Below, piece by piece: positions 25,631 to 34,815 of a DNA stretch of 64,000 nt (position 1 is its first letter; each line of letters starts with the position of its first letter). Made by a program: the position numbers and the translations under genes. The notes under the pieces are model-generated. The model made no database searches and was not told where the DNA came from. It was given only the letters and a program-made list of their open reading frames with translations. The DNA is from an uncultured Collinsella sp. (GTDB lineage: Bacteria; Actinomycetota; Coriobacteriia; Coriobacteriales; Coriobacteriaceae), in contig CAUESV010000001.1 in the NCBI GenBank assembly GCA_959020715.1, positions 186,001-250,000 on the forward strand, in the 5' to 3' direction.

Positions 25631-25692
25631 TTCCTTTTTCAGGCCCATCGCAGAGGGATTCGAACCCGCCAACACGTCTGTCACAAAGGCTG

Positions 25693-25909
25693 TGGTCAAA
25701 AAATGGCAAAAATGAGTACTGCTATCTTGCTTACAACATATAAAAAGATTGTATTTGCGTAAGTTACGCAACATATGTCCATTATATGGACTAACAGTTG
25801 GATCAAAATCGTGCATTCATCACCATTTCGACTTGCCATCTGGCCTTATTAGTCCAAAATTGCTGCTACCAAATCGGTAACAGTACTCATATTTGATGTT
25901 TTTTGACCA
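25693..25909. mobile_element. 217-bp AT-rich element with 34-bp terminal inverted repeats
   Basis: Ends 25693-25726 and 25876-25909 are inverted copies, 28 of 34 positions alike, starting TGGTCAAAAAA and sharing ATGAGTACTG. The inside is clearly richer in A and T than the flanking genes and has no convincing gene. This is the build of a miniature inverted-repeat element; a conserved RNA is the alternative. No clear target duplication was found. Between it and argD (25910-26025) there is only a small GCCTTAG / CTAAGGC hairpin. Confidence 0.55.
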
Positions 25910-26025
25910 GCAGGTCTCCCTGCCTTAGCAAATCTAAGGCAAAACGGGCTCCAGACCGCTGAATCATGCCACATAGGACACGCCCGCAGTCCGGAACCCG
26001 GTCCAAATTAAGTTATTGCGCTGTG

Positions 26026-27309
26026 TTAGGCCAAAACGTCCGACAGGATCTCGATCAGACTGTCTACGTCGGCTTCCTCGCACACGAGCGGCGGCAGGAA
26101 ACGCAGCGTATGCGCACCTGTAGCGTTGATCACGGCACCAGCCCCCAATGCACGGGCCACAACGTCGTGTGCATCACCCGCAGTATCGTCCAGATCGCAG
26201 CCGAGCATCAGGCCACGGCCACGCACCTCTACCACATGCGGAAGCTTAGCCAGCGCCTGCTCCATATAGGCACCCACCTTGGCAGCATGCTCGGCATAAT
26301 CGCCGCGCACGAGCGCGGAGAGCGTCGCGGCACACGCCGCGATGGCCAGGCAGCTACCGCCAAAGGTCGAGCCGTGGTCGCCCGGCTTAAACACGTCGGC
26401 AATCTCCTTCTTTGCCACGACGGCACCCATGGGCACGCCATCAGCAATGCCCTTGGCAAGGCTCATGATGTCGGGCTCCACGCCATAGGTTTGGAATGCA
26501 AACGGCTTACCCGTGCGGAAGATACCGCACTGGACCTCGTCGGCGATAAGCACGGCGCCCACTTCGTGTGCCAGGTCGCGCGCTGTCGCCATAAACTCCT
26601 CGGTCATGGGGTGCACGCCACTCTCACCCTGGATCGGCTCGAGCATCACGGCACAAATCTCGCTCCCCAGCTGCTTAAAGATTGCACGCAGTTCATCGAC
26701 ATCGTTGGGCGTGCAGGCCACAAAGCCACCCGGCAGCGGGCGAAAACTATCCTGCAGCCAATCCTGCATGGTGGCGGCAATGGTCTCGAGCGTACGGCCG
26801 TGGAAGCCGCCGCGCATGCACACGATGGTGTTGCCGCCGTTACCGGCACGCTTGGCGTACAGGCGCGCGAGCTTCATCGAGCCCTCGTTGGCCTCGGCGC
26901 CGGAGTTGGCAAAGAAGGTCTCCCAAACCTGCTCATCCGCAGCCGGGGCACCAAGAGCAGCTGCCGTGGTCTCATCGCCGGCGACAATGGCATCGGCAAG
27001 CACGCGCGCACCATCTACGTCGTCGTTAGCAAGCTTGGACAGCAGCGCCGCGACCTGTCCACGCTGCTCGATGTAGAAGTAATTGGAGACATGCATGAGC
27101 TTTTTGGTCTGTGCCTCGAGCGCCGAGAGCACAGCCGGGTCGCCATGACCTAGGCTGCACACGCCGATGCCGGCAAGAAAGTCGAGGTACTCACGACCAT
27201 CGTCGCCGGTGAGCTTCATGCCGTGACCCTCGACAAACTCGACCGGAGAGCGGCCAAAGGTATGCATAACGTAATGGGATTCAAGCGATTGCTGAGCTGC
27301 AAGTGACAT
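26026..27309 (-). CDS. argD: Acetylornithine aminotransferase
   Basis: A 427-residue fold-type I PLP aminotransferase. The N-terminal region has TFGRSPVEFVEGHGMKL and DFLAGIGVCSLGH; SGAEANEGSMKLAR, MRGGFHGRT and VLIADEVQCG (PLP Asp) lie in order. The Schiff-base Lys is in IMSLAKGIADGVPMGA, and STFGGSCLAIAA closes the site. AAAGGCAT precedes ATG 27309. Last gene of argCJBD. Confidence 0.92.
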   Translation of the reverse strand: MSLAAQQSLESHYVMHTFGRSPVEFVEGHGMKLTGDDGREYLDFLAGIGVCSLGHGDPAVLSALEAQTKKLMHVSNYFYIEQRGQVAALLSKLANDDVDGARVLADAIVAGDETTAAALGAPAADEQVWETFFANSGAEANEGSMKLARLYAKRAGNGGNTIVCMRGGFHGRTLETIAATMQDWLQDSFRPLPGGFVACTPNDVDELRAIFKQLGSEICAVMLEPIQGESGVHPMTEEFMATARDLAHEVGAVLIADEVQCGIFRTGKPFAFQTYGVEPDIMSLAKGIADGVPMGAVVAKKEIADVFKPGDHGSTFGGSCLAIAACAATLSALVRGDYAEHAAKVGAYMEQALAKLPHVVEVRGRGLMLGCDLDDTAGDAHDVVARALGAGAVINATGAHTLRFLPPLVCEEADVDSLIEILSDVLA

Positions 27310-27378
27310 GGGATGCCTTTCGTTGAGCGCCGGACGGCGCAGGCCTATGGGTGCAGAAATGGGGCGGCTGAGGGTCAG

Positions 27379-28359
27379 TTAGACCGTCTGAAGCTTCTCG
27401 ACCTCGTCGAGGTTCTCGGTCAGACGCGCAGCAAACGTCGAAAGCGGATGCGGATGCGTATCGAACTCGTAAGCCGTCTCGGTGGAATGGATCACGGTGC
27501 CGACGCCGGCATCGGTCAGCAGCTCCAGCAGCAGCGAATGCGGCGTGGTGCCGTTGATGATGTGAGCGCGAAATACGCCGCCGGCAAGCGCATCGACGGC
27601 CGCGCGCAGCTTGGGAATCATGCCCTTATCGACCTCGCCGCCGTAGAGCATTTCGTTAACCTCGTCGAGTGTTAGGTTGGAGATGAGTGAGTCTTTATCG
27701 CTAAAGTCCTTGTACAGGCCGTCGACGTCGGTCAAAAAGATCGCCTTGTGCGCGTGGAGCGCTGCCGCAACGGCACCGGCGGCGGTATCGGCGTTGATGT
27801 TGAAGAAACCGCCGTCCTCCCCCGCCGCGACGGTAGCGATGACGGGGATGTACTCGCTATCGAGCAGGCGCTCGATATAGTCGGTGTTGACGTGCGTGAC
27901 CTTGCCTACGCGGCCGAGTTCGGGGTCGAGCGGCTCGGCGATGAGCGTACCGGCATCGCTGCCCGAAACGCCCACGGCCAGGTTGCCGTGGTGGTTGATG
28001 GCAGCAACCAGCTCCTGGTTGACCTTGCCGCCCAGTACCTCGCGCACGATATCCATGGTCGCCGGCGTGGTCACGCGCTGGCCGTTCTTAAACTCGACGG
28101 GAATATCGTAATGGCTCAGCGCCTCGTTGATAGCCTTGCCGCCACCATGCACGATGACGGGACGCATACCGATGATCTTGAGCAGGACGATGTCGCTCAT
28201 CACGTCGCGGCGCAGCTGCTCGTCGACCATGGCGGCTCCGCCATATTTGATAACAACCGTCTTGCCGGTCAGGTTCTTAATCCACGGCAGCGCTTCGAAC
28301 AGCAGCTGCGCGGTTGCTTCGTTGGATTCGCTCGATCGACAATCGCGTGCGAATTTCAT
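27379..28359 (-). CDS. argB: Acetylglutamate kinase
   Basis: A 326-residue amino-acid kinase that phosphorylates N-acetylglutamate. The phosphate-binding loop is VVIKYGGAAM, followed by VIVHGGGKAINEAL and GVSGSDAGTL; the C-terminal half has FLTDVDGLYKDFSD. An N-terminal helical extension before the core is the type seen in arginine-inhibited hexameric kinases. GAGGCAG precedes ATG 28359; an in-frame start 20 codons earlier lacks a site. In the arg operon, 69 bases before argD. Confidence 0.93.
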   Translation of the reverse strand: MKFARDCRSSESNEATAQLLFEALPWIKNLTGKTVVIKYGGAAMVDEQLRRDVMSDIVLLKIIGMRPVIVHGGGKAINEALSHYDIPVEFKNGQRVTTPATMDIVREVLGGKVNQELVAAINHHGNLAVGVSGSDAGTLIAEPLDPELGRVGKVTHVNTDYIERLLDSEYIPVIATVAAGEDGGFFNINADTAAGAVAAALHAHKAIFLTDVDGLYKDFSDKDSLISNLTLDEVNEMLYGGEVDKGMIPKLRAAVDALAGGVFRAHIINGTTPHSLLLELLTDAGVGTVIHSTETAYEFDTHPHPLSTFAARLTENLDEVEKLQTV

Positions 28360-28440
28360 AATCTGCCTCGTCTTTCGTATCGTTATCGCGCCGTGCTCCG
28401 CTGTCCGCAATCGCGGCAAGATGCGCAGCGTGCCTGGAAT

Positions 28441-29709
28441 CTAGGAACGGTAGTCGCCGTTGATGGAGATGTACTCATGCGTGAGGTCGCAGGTCCACAC
28501 GGTCGTTGCCGCGTCGCCTGTGCCCAGGTCGGCCGAGATCACAATCTCGGGCGCCTCGAAACGTCGTAGAGCCTCGTCCTCGTCAAAGGGAACAGTCAGA
28601 CCGTCGCGACAGACAGGCATGCCCATCATGTCGATGGAAACGTCTTCCTGATTAAACTTCACGCCGCACTTACCGAGCGCCATGGCAACGCGGCCCCAAT
28701 TGCAGTCATGGCCGGCGATGCAGGTCTTAACGAGCGGCGAGTTGGCAACGGCACGGGCGGCGATATCGGCCTCCTCGTCGTTAGCGGCGCCGGTAACGTT
28801 GACCGTAACAAGCTTGGATGCGCCCTCACCATCGGCGGCGATATTGCGCGCCAGGCTCTCGCACACCTCGTGCACGGCAAATGCCAACTCGTCAAAGGCA
28901 TTGGAGCCCTCGACGATCGGCTCGGCATCTGCGGCAGCGACGCCGGAGGCAAGCATGATGCAGGTGTCGTTGGTCGAGGTGTCGGAATCGACCGTTACCT
29001 TGTTAAAGGTCTGCTTGACGGTCGAGAGCAGCAGGGCATGAAGTGCCGCAGGCTCGACGGGGGCATCGGTGGTGATAACTGCGATCATGGTGGCCATGTT
29101 GGGCATGATCATACCCGAGCCCTTGCACATTCCGCCTACCGTATAGACATTGCCCGCATGACCCGCAGCCTCACTGACGTAGGACACGGCGTACTCCTTG
29201 GAGTGCGTGTCGGTCGTCATGATGGCGCGAGCGGCATCGGCGCCACCGTGGGCGGAGAGCGCCTCGTAGGCAGCAGGAATGGCGGTCTCAAACGTGTCGA
29301 TCGGCAGAATCTGGCCAATTACACCCGTGGAGGCAACCAGAATCTGCTGAGGCTCGCAGCCGATGACCTGCGATGCGATGCTGCACGTCTCGCGCGCGCA
29401 TGCAAGGCCGGTCTCACCCGTGGCGGCGTTGGCATTGCCAGAGTTGACCGAAATGCCGGCGATGATACCGTACCCCTTGTCGGTACCGCCCAGGTTGGCA
29501 CAGCTCACCTGCACGGGCGCCGCGCAAAAGCGATTGGTGGTAAACACGCCAGCACCGGGACAGGGTTTATCGGGCACGACGAGCGCGTAATCCAGACGCT
29601 CGGGGTTCTTGCGGAACCCAGCGTGGATGCCTGCAGCCTTAAAACCAGCCGCAGCCGTAACGCCACCATCGACGGCGCGAATCTTGATATCAAACAGCTC
29701 GGTATTCAT
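28441..29709 (-). CDS. argJ: Bifunctional ornithine acetyltransferase/N-acetylglutamate synthase
   Basis: A 422-residue enzyme of the cyclic arginine pathway that moves the acetyl group from acetylornithine to glutamate. The self-cleavage site lies in KGSGMIMPNMATMIAVITTD, where Thr after NMA becomes the nucleophile. GAGVFTTNRFCAAPV and VDSDTSTNDT are family blocks. AAGGAG precedes ATG 29709 at a longish distance. Lies between argC and argB. Confidence 0.94.
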   Translation of the reverse strand: MNTELFDIKIRAVDGGVTAAAGFKAAGIHAGFRKNPERLDYALVVPDKPCPGAGVFTTNRFCAAPVQVSCANLGGTDKGYGIIAGISVNSGNANAATGETGLACARETCSIASQVIGCEPQQILVASTGVIGQILPIDTFETAIPAAYEALSAHGGADAARAIMTTDTHSKEYAVSYVSEAAGHAGNVYTVGGMCKGSGMIMPNMATMIAVITTDAPVEPAALHALLLSTVKQTFNKVTVDSDTSTNDTCIMLASGVAAADAEPIVEGSNAFDELAFAVHEVCESLARNIAADGEGASKLVTVNVTGAANDEEADIAARAVANSPLVKTCIAGHDCNWGRVAMALGKCGVKFNQEDVSIDMMGMPVCRDGLTVPFDEDEALRRFEAPEIVISADLGTGDAATTVWTCDLTHEYISINGDYRS

Positions 29710-29843
29710 CGTCTTTATGACTCCTTATGTCAAACAAAAAACGGACATCGGTTGGTGCGCCATGCCAGTCGTGATCATGAGACCAGCTCAAGAGTGGCGC
29801 CCCACTCGATGCCCGACTACCAAATCGTTAACAATCGAATGTG

Positions 29844-30914
29844 CTACACCGGGCACGCCACTGTGGGCAAGCCTCGTCGCTCGTCAAAGCCAAAGACGAT
29901 ATTGGCGCACTGGACTGCTTGGCCCGCAGCGCCCTTGCACAGATTGTCGATGGCGCCCGTCGCCACCAGCACGCCCGCGCGCTTGTTGAGCGCGAGGCCG
30001 ATCTGGGCGGCGTTGGTGCCGGTGACCGAAGCCGTCTTGGGCTGCTGGCCGGCGTCGAGTACGCGCACGAAAGTGCGACCAGCGTAGAACTGCTTGTAAT
30101 AGTCGACAACGTCCTCAAGGGTCAAGGTATCGATAGCCTGCGGCGTAAGCGGCATCGTCACCGTAGAGAGCAGACCACGCTTGAGCGGTGCCAGGTGCGG
30201 GGTAAAGACGACGCGATCGGTCAGGCCAAGGATTTGCTCGATTTCGGGCGTGTGGCGATGTTTGCCTACGCCATAGGCCTCCAGGTTCTCGTCTGCGCTA
30301 CAAAAATGGGTGCGGGCGTTGCAGGACTTACCGGCGCCCGTCACGCCGCTAATGGCATCGACAATCACGGGGCCGTTCTCGGCCACCCAGCCCGCACGCA
30401 CGGCAGGAGCGGCGGCAAGGCTCGTTGCGGTGGGATAGCAGCCGGCGCAGGCGACCAAAACGGGCTTTCCGGCGGCATGGCTGGAAGCAGCGGTCTCTAA
30501 GTCCTGGCAGAACAGCTCGGGCAGGCCGAAGGCACGTGTCTTGAGCAGCTCGGGGCTCGTGTGCTCGGCGGCATACCATGCCTCAAAGACGGACGGGTCG
30601 CTCAGACGGTAATCGGCCGAAAGATCAAAGCAGGAAACGCCCGCGGCAAGCAGGGCGGGCACCTGTGCCATGGCAGCCGTGTGCGGCACGGCAAGAAAAA
30701 CCGCATCGCAGCTCTTGAGCTCGGGGGCGGCATGCGTGGTGAAAACCAGATCGCTCACGCCAGTAAAGCTCGGATACACCGCAGACAGCGGCTGGCCGGC
30801 ATCGGCGTTGGACGTAATGGCAACAAGTTCAAACTCGGGATGACCGAGCACGAGGCGAATGAGCTCGGCTCCGGCATATCCAGCCGCGCCGACGATTCCA
30901 ACCTTCAAAGACAT
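29844..30914 (-). CDS. argC: N-acetyl-gamma-glutamyl-phosphate reductase
   Basis: A 356-residue NADP-dependent reductase, third step of arginine synthesis. The N-terminal nucleotide-binding motif is VGIVGAAGYAGAELIRL and the catalytic Cys is in VACAGCYPTAT near residue 150. KHRHTPEIEQ and TPHLAPLKRG are family blocks. AAGGAG is 8 bases before ATG 30914. First gene of argCJBD; an ARG-box-like dyad lies 90 bases upstream. Confidence 0.94.
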   Translation of the reverse strand: MSLKVGIVGAAGYAGAELIRLVLGHPEFELVAITSNADAGQPLSAVYPSFTGVSDLVFTTHAAPELKSCDAVFLAVPHTAAMAQVPALLAAGVSCFDLSADYRLSDPSVFEAWYAAEHTSPELLKTRAFGLPELFCQDLETAASSHAAGKPVLVACAGCYPTATSLAAAPAVRAGWVAENGPVIVDAISGVTGAGKSCNARTHFCSADENLEAYGVGKHRHTPEIEQILGLTDRVVFTPHLAPLKRGLLSTVTMPLTPQAIDTLTLEDVVDYYKQFYAGRTFVRVLDAGQQPKTASVTGTNAAQIGLALNKRAGVLVATGAIDNLCKGAAGQAVQCANIVFGFDERRGLPTVACPV

Positions 30915-31000
30915 ATCAGACTCCTTGTCTGCGATTTATGCACCGATGCGCATTTTGCAGCGGTCGTTATGAAGTGGGTTGAAACTTTAGCACCAAAAGA

Positions 31001-31035
31001 TGCATGAATACGTAAATGGCTTGCATATTCATGCA
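31001..31035 (-). promoter_or_regulatory. ARG-box-like dyad upstream of argC
   Basis: Perfect 10-bp arms TGCATGAATA and TATTCATGCA are 15 bases apart. Each arm contains CATGAATA, the core of the ArgR/AhrC half-site known from Bacillus. Placement 87 to 121 bases before argC fits arginine repression. No argR gene is in the window, so the regulator is inferred. Confidence 0.6.
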
Positions 31036-31080
31036 TTGAAACATTCCCGACACATTCGCTTGAAGGAATTGACAAATGGA

Positions 31081-31134
31081 GCGGGCCCCGTATTGACCGG
31101 CGCTCCTAACGGCGCCGGGCAATACGGGGCCCGC
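31081..31134. terminator. Large nested hairpin after the flavin-reductase-like gene
   Basis: GCGGGCCCCGTATTG (31081-31095) pairs perfectly with its complement (31120-31134), and an inner CCGGCGC / GCGCCGG stem closes the loop. It lies 38 bases after the stop at 31172 on the minus strand. No long T-run follows, so it may act as an mRNA end structure rather than a classic terminator. Confidence 0.6.
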
Positions 31135-31171
31135 CCATGCGAAAACCAAGTTGTTAGGATGAGTCAGCCGG

Positions 31172-31582
31172 CTAGAGCTCGACCGGCACCCATTCGTCGT
31201 GATTGCAGATAAAAGCCTCGGGATCCTCGACGCTAAAGAAGACGAGCGTGGGGTCGTTAGGCCCCTCATAGTGCTCGCCCAGGCGCTCTAGATGCTTCCA
31301 CCCGGCTTCGCGCATTTCGTTTAAAGCCCGGTCATCCAAGCCGGCACGCCCGCGCAAGATGAGCCAGCCATGGCCCGGCCACCAACTCGTGGCCTCGAAG
31401 CGCTGATTTTGCAGCAGCTCCTGCCACACATCTTTGGTGCGCGCCGTTACAAACCACAGCTTGCCGTCCTGGATCTGCGCAAACGAAAACGGACGCACAT
31501 GCGGCTGTCCGTCAACGCTCGTCGCCAAATACCATGCCGGCACTGACGTCAGATACTCCAAAACCGTATTCAATCCGTCCAT
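31172..31582 (-). CDS. Pyridoxamine 5'-phosphate oxidase-family protein, copy 2
   Basis: A 136-residue split-barrel flavin-binding protein. It begins with a YLTSVPAWYLATSVDGQPHVRPFSF block and continues DGKLWFVTARTKDVWQEL, which marks the small FMN-dependent PNPOx-like group, not the true vitamin B6 enzyme. AGGAGG before ATG 31582 sets the start. It is a tandem paralogue of the gene just upstream (31634-32080). Substrate unknown; members often reduce or bind flavins, F420 or heme. Confidence 0.8.
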   Translation of the reverse strand: MDGLNTVLEYLTSVPAWYLATSVDGQPHVRPFSFAQIQDGKLWFVTARTKDVWQELLQNQRFEATSWWPGHGWLILRGRAGLDDRALNEMREAGWKHLERLGEHYEGPNDPTLVFFSVEDPEAFICNHDEWVPVEL

Positions 31583-31633
31583 GTGTCCTCCTGGCACTAG
31601 CTAATTCAGAACGGGTAGTTAATTTGAGACGCA

Positions 31634-32080
31634 CTAGAGCTCCAGGCGTTCCTCGCTGCCGTCGATATCGCAGAAGCGCGCGGCAATGTTGCGGACCGAA
31701 AAGAAAGCGAGGCGGCCGTCGTTGGCGCTATCGTGTTGTTCGCCAATGCCCACCATGTGTTTAAAGCCCGCCTGGCGTACCTTGTCGCTCACGACCGCAT
31801 CGTCCTCGAGCGCGGCCTCGCCGGTCAGTACAATCCAACATTCCCCCGGCTTCCAGCCCGAGAGCTCAAACTTGGGATTCGCACTCAGCTCCGCCCACAC
31901 GTCCTTGTCGCGCGACGTGCAAAACCACAGCTTGCCATCATCGACCATGGCAAACGAAAACGGCCTCACGCGAGGCTGATGCCCGTCGGCCACATCGGTC
32001 GTGGCCAGATACCACGCCGGAATGCGTCTGAGATACGAACAGGCGCGCTCAAGCTGAGCCGTGCGGTCGTTGTCGGTCAT
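31634..32080 (-). CDS. Pyridoxamine 5'-phosphate oxidase-family protein, copy 1
   Basis: A 148-residue split-barrel protein with IPAWYLATTDVADGHQPRVR, PFSFAMVDDGKLWFCTSRDKDVWAEL and a C-terminal RLAFFSVRN block. It aligns along its whole length with the following gene, so the two are a tandem duplication. AAGGGG is 8 bases before ATG 32080. A flavin-dependent redox role is likely but no substrate can be named. Confidence 0.8.
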   Translation of the reverse strand: MTDNDRTAQLERACSYLRRIPAWYLATTDVADGHQPRVRPFSFAMVDDGKLWFCTSRDKDVWAELSANPKFELSGWKPGECWIVLTGEAALEDDAVVSDKVRQAGFKHMVGIGEQHDSANDGRLAFFSVRNIAARFCDIDGSEERLEL

Positions 32081-32110
32081 AGGGACCCCTTTCTTGCGCT
32101 CGAATCGCGC

Positions 32111-32911
32111 CTAAACAAGTTGAAGGTTGATGACGATGACACGCGCGAGCAGCAACGCCGTCACCACCGCCGCCAACGCATCGCCGCGGCCAAATGCAAG
32201 CGCATGCAGACGCGTGCGACCCTGCTCACCATGATAGCAACGGGCATCCATGGCGGCAGACAACGTCTCGGCATGACGGAACACGCCCGTGAACAGCGGA
32301 ATCGCCACGCTGCCGAGCATGCGCACACCGCCGAGCGGGCCTCCCGTCACGCGCGCACCGCGGCTCGCCTGCGCATCGGCCGTCTGCTTCATCTCGGTGG
32401 CAAACTGCGGCATAAAGCGCAGCGCGATACCCATAATCATGCCGAGCTCGTGTGCAGGAAGTCCCACACGCGCAAACGGCGCGAGCAGGCGCTCAAAGCC
32501 CGCGGTGAGGTCGAGTGTCGGTGTGGTGAGCGTAATGGCGCTCATGCCGGCCATCATCAACGTCAGGCGGCACGCCATAAAGGCGGCGGAATGCAGCGAG
32601 CCCTCGCTTATCTGCAAAAAGCCGAGCTGCCACAGAATGCGCCCGTTCTGGTCGGTAAACAAGTTGAGCACCGCGACCACGACGACGATTGCCAGCAGTG
32701 GCGCCATCGACGACAGAACGCGACGAGCCGGCACCCGGGACACGGCATAGATCAGCACAACGAAAATTGCGACCGGGGCCAGTCCGCGGAAGCCACTGAC
32801 CGTGAGCGTCGTGATCAGAAACACAAAGCCCAAGAGCAACTTGGTTCGCGGGTCTAGGCGGTGGATTGCACTATCGCCGGGATAGTAACTGCCAAACGAA
32901 AACGCCTCCAT
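32111..32911 (-). CDS. ecfT: ECF transporter transmembrane subunit EcfT
   Basis: A 266-residue membrane protein of the CbiQ/EcfT family with an N-terminal IHRLDPRTKLLLGF signature and about five helices. The cytoplasmic coupling helices carry the two Arg motifs, ASRGARVTGG and AMDARCYHG, that contact the ATPases. Its ATG overlaps the ecfA stop by one base (TGATG). Last gene of the riboswitch-controlled ribU-ecfA-ecfT operon; it couples ATP hydrolysis to substrate-subunit toppling. Confidence 0.9.
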   Translation of the reverse strand: MEAFSFGSYYPGDSAIHRLDPRTKLLLGFVFLITTLTVSGFRGLAPVAIFVVLIYAVSRVPARRVLSSMAPLLAIVVVVAVLNLFTDQNGRILWQLGFLQISEGSLHSAAFMACRLTLMMAGMSAITLTTPTLDLTAGFERLLAPFARVGLPAHELGMIMGIALRFMPQFATEMKQTADAQASRGARVTGGPLGGVRMLGSVAIPLFTGVFRHAETLSAAMDARCYHGEQGRTRLHALAFGRGDALAAVVTALLLARVIVINLQLV

Positions 32912-34815
32912 CAGCAGCCCTCCTCTCGCGCGACCGTCTTGGATTTAGCAATGTCCGAGACGTTAGAAGAACCGTCTGAGCGACCGATCAGCAGGTCCAC
33001 CAACTCGTCTGCCAGCGACTCAACCGTATAGAGGCCGTCAAAGCGCAGCGGCACGCCCGCCTCCGTAAGCGCCAACGCCATACGCTGGGCGGCGGGAACG
33101 CCCAAGCCGATCGACTTGAGCTCATCGGCATGTGCAAACACCTTCGCGGGGGCTCCCTCGGCAAACACCGCGCCTTCGTTCATTACGACGATGCGGTCGC
33201 AGCAATTGGCCAGGTCATCCATACTATGCGAAACCATGACAACGGTCAGGCCATCGCGGTGAAGTCGATCGATAAGCTCAAGGAAATCCCTGCGCGCAGC
33301 CGGATCGAGCCCCGCCATGGGCTCATCGAGCACCAGGACCTCGGGCTCCATGGCAAGCACGCCGGCGAATGCCACACGCCGTTGTTGACCGCCCGAAAGC
33401 TCAAAGGGGCTCTTGTCGCCGACCGTGGAAAGGTCGAGGCCCACGCGTGAGAGCGATGAATCGACACGACGGTCGACTTCATCTTGCGGCAAGCCAAGGT
33501 TGTGCGGACCAAACGCCACATCCTGCGCCACGGTTTCGGCAAACAGCTGACGCTCGGGATACTGAAACACCACGCCGACCTTGGCCTTAACCGCGGCGGC
33601 GTCTTTCTTGTTTGACAGATCGAGCCCCAGCGCGCGAACGAATCCCTCCTGGGGACGAATCAAACCGTTGAGATGCTGGACCAGCGTCGACTTGCCCGAA
33701 CCGGTATGACCTGCCAGCCCCAGGAACTCGCCGCGACGCACCGTCAGCGATACATCACGCAGCGCCCACGGGCTGCTGGGGTCGTTTCCCCAGAGAGCCT
33801 GTTTGTTCGATTTGCCCGCAGTGGCCGAGCGCTTATGCCAGCGGCGGCGCTCGCGCGGACTGAGCGAATAACTGTACGAAACACGGGCTAGCTCGATGAC
33901 GGGCTCCGACGCGTTGTCCTCGTTGTCTACCGGAACAGTGCCGTCAGCGATTTCCAACTGGGATACGGAAGACTGCCCCGCGATGTCTGCCCCACTTCGC
34001 TCGGCATAAGTCTGCGCAACCTCGGCGACCATATCCACCTCGCGCACCTGCGCGCGAACGGGCACGCCCTTCGCACGAAGCGCCATGCCCAAACGGCACG
34101 ACGCCGGCATATCTAGGTTGAGCTCCGCGAGCTCATCTGCCCGCGTCAGAATCTCCTCGGGCGTGCCCAACATGGCAACTCGTCCCGCCTGAAACACCGC
34201 GATGCGATCTGCCTCGGCGGCTTCTTCCATAAAGTGCGTAATCATCACGATGGTCATGCCGCGATCGTGCAACGCGCGGCAAGTCTTCATGAGACCCTTG
34301 CGTCCACGCGGATCGAGCATCGAGGAGGCCTCGTCCAATATGAGCACGCGCGGTTCCATGGCAAGCACGCCGGCAAGCGCCACGCGCTGCTTTTGGCCGC
34401 CCGAAAGCGCATGGGTCTCGTGGCGCTCAAAGCCCACCAGGCCCACGCCCTTCAGCGCCTCGCGCACGCGCTGCGCAATTTGCGCCGATGGCACGCCAAG
34501 GTTTTCGGGACCGAACGCAACGTCATCTTCGACAAGCGTTGCCACCAGCTGGTCGTCGGGATTCTGGAATACCATGCCCGCGGTCGAACGAATGTCGTAG
34601 ACCAGCTCGGGGTCGGACGCATCCATGCCGTTGATGCGTACCGTGCCCGCATCGGGTTGCAACAGCGCATTCAGATGCTTGGCAAACGTCGACTTGCCCG
34701 ACCCATTGCCACCGAGGATGCAGAAAAACTCACCGTCCTCGATGTTCAGATCGACACCGTCGAGTGCCGACACGGCACCGTCATAGCTAAAGGAAACGCC
34801 CCGACACTCAATCAT
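32911..34815 (-). CDS. ecfA: Energy-coupling factor ATPase, EcfA1 and EcfA2 fused
   Basis: A 634-residue protein with two complete ABC ATPase domains in one chain. Domain 1 (about 1-280): GGNGSGKST, ALSGGQKQRVALAGVLAM and LILDEASSMLD. Domain 2 (about 345-600): GHTGSGKST, ELSGGQQRRVAFAGVLAM and LVLDEPMAGLDP. A charged linker of about 60 residues joins them. Most bacteria encode two separate proteins. Domain 1 has DEASS where domain 2 has DEPMA, a common asymmetry in EcfA pairs. Starts in a 4-base ATGA overlap with ribU. Confidence 0.92.
   Translation of the reverse strand: MIECRGVSFSYDGAVSALDGVDLNIEDGEFFCILGGNGSGKSTFAKHLNALLQPDAGTVRINGMDASDPELVYDIRSTAGMVFQNPDDQLVATLVEDDVAFGPENLGVPSAQIAQRVREALKGVGLVGFERHETHALSGGQKQRVALAGVLAMEPRVLILDEASSMLDPRGRKGLMKTCRALHDRGMTIVMITHFMEEAAEADRIAVFQAGRVAMLGTPEEILTRADELAELNLDMPASCRLGMALRAKGVPVRAQVREVDMVAEVAQTYAERSGADIAGQSSVSQLEIADGTVPVDNEDNASEPVIELARVSYSYSLSPRERRRWHKRSATAGKSNKQALWGNDPSSPWALRDVSLTVRRGEFLGLAGHTGSGKSTLVQHLNGLIRPQEGFVRALGLDLSNKKDAAAVKAKVGVVFQYPERQLFAETVAQDVAFGPHNLGLPQDEVDRRVDSSLSRVGLDLSTVGDKSPFELSGGQQRRVAFAGVLAMEPEVLVLDEPMAGLDPAARRDFLELIDRLHRDGLTVVMVSHSMDDLANCCDRIVVMNEGAVFAEGAPAKVFAHADELKSIGLGVPAAQRMALALTEAGVPLRFDGLYTVESLADELVDLLIGRSDGSSNVSDIAKSKTVAREEGC

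Noticed and set aside
25607..25816. 69-codon minus-strand frame covering one end of the inverted-repeat element
   Set aside because: It crosses the element boundary and the tRNA-derived terminator, which argues against a gene; no ribosome site seen. It would deserve another look if the frame is conserved in other copies.
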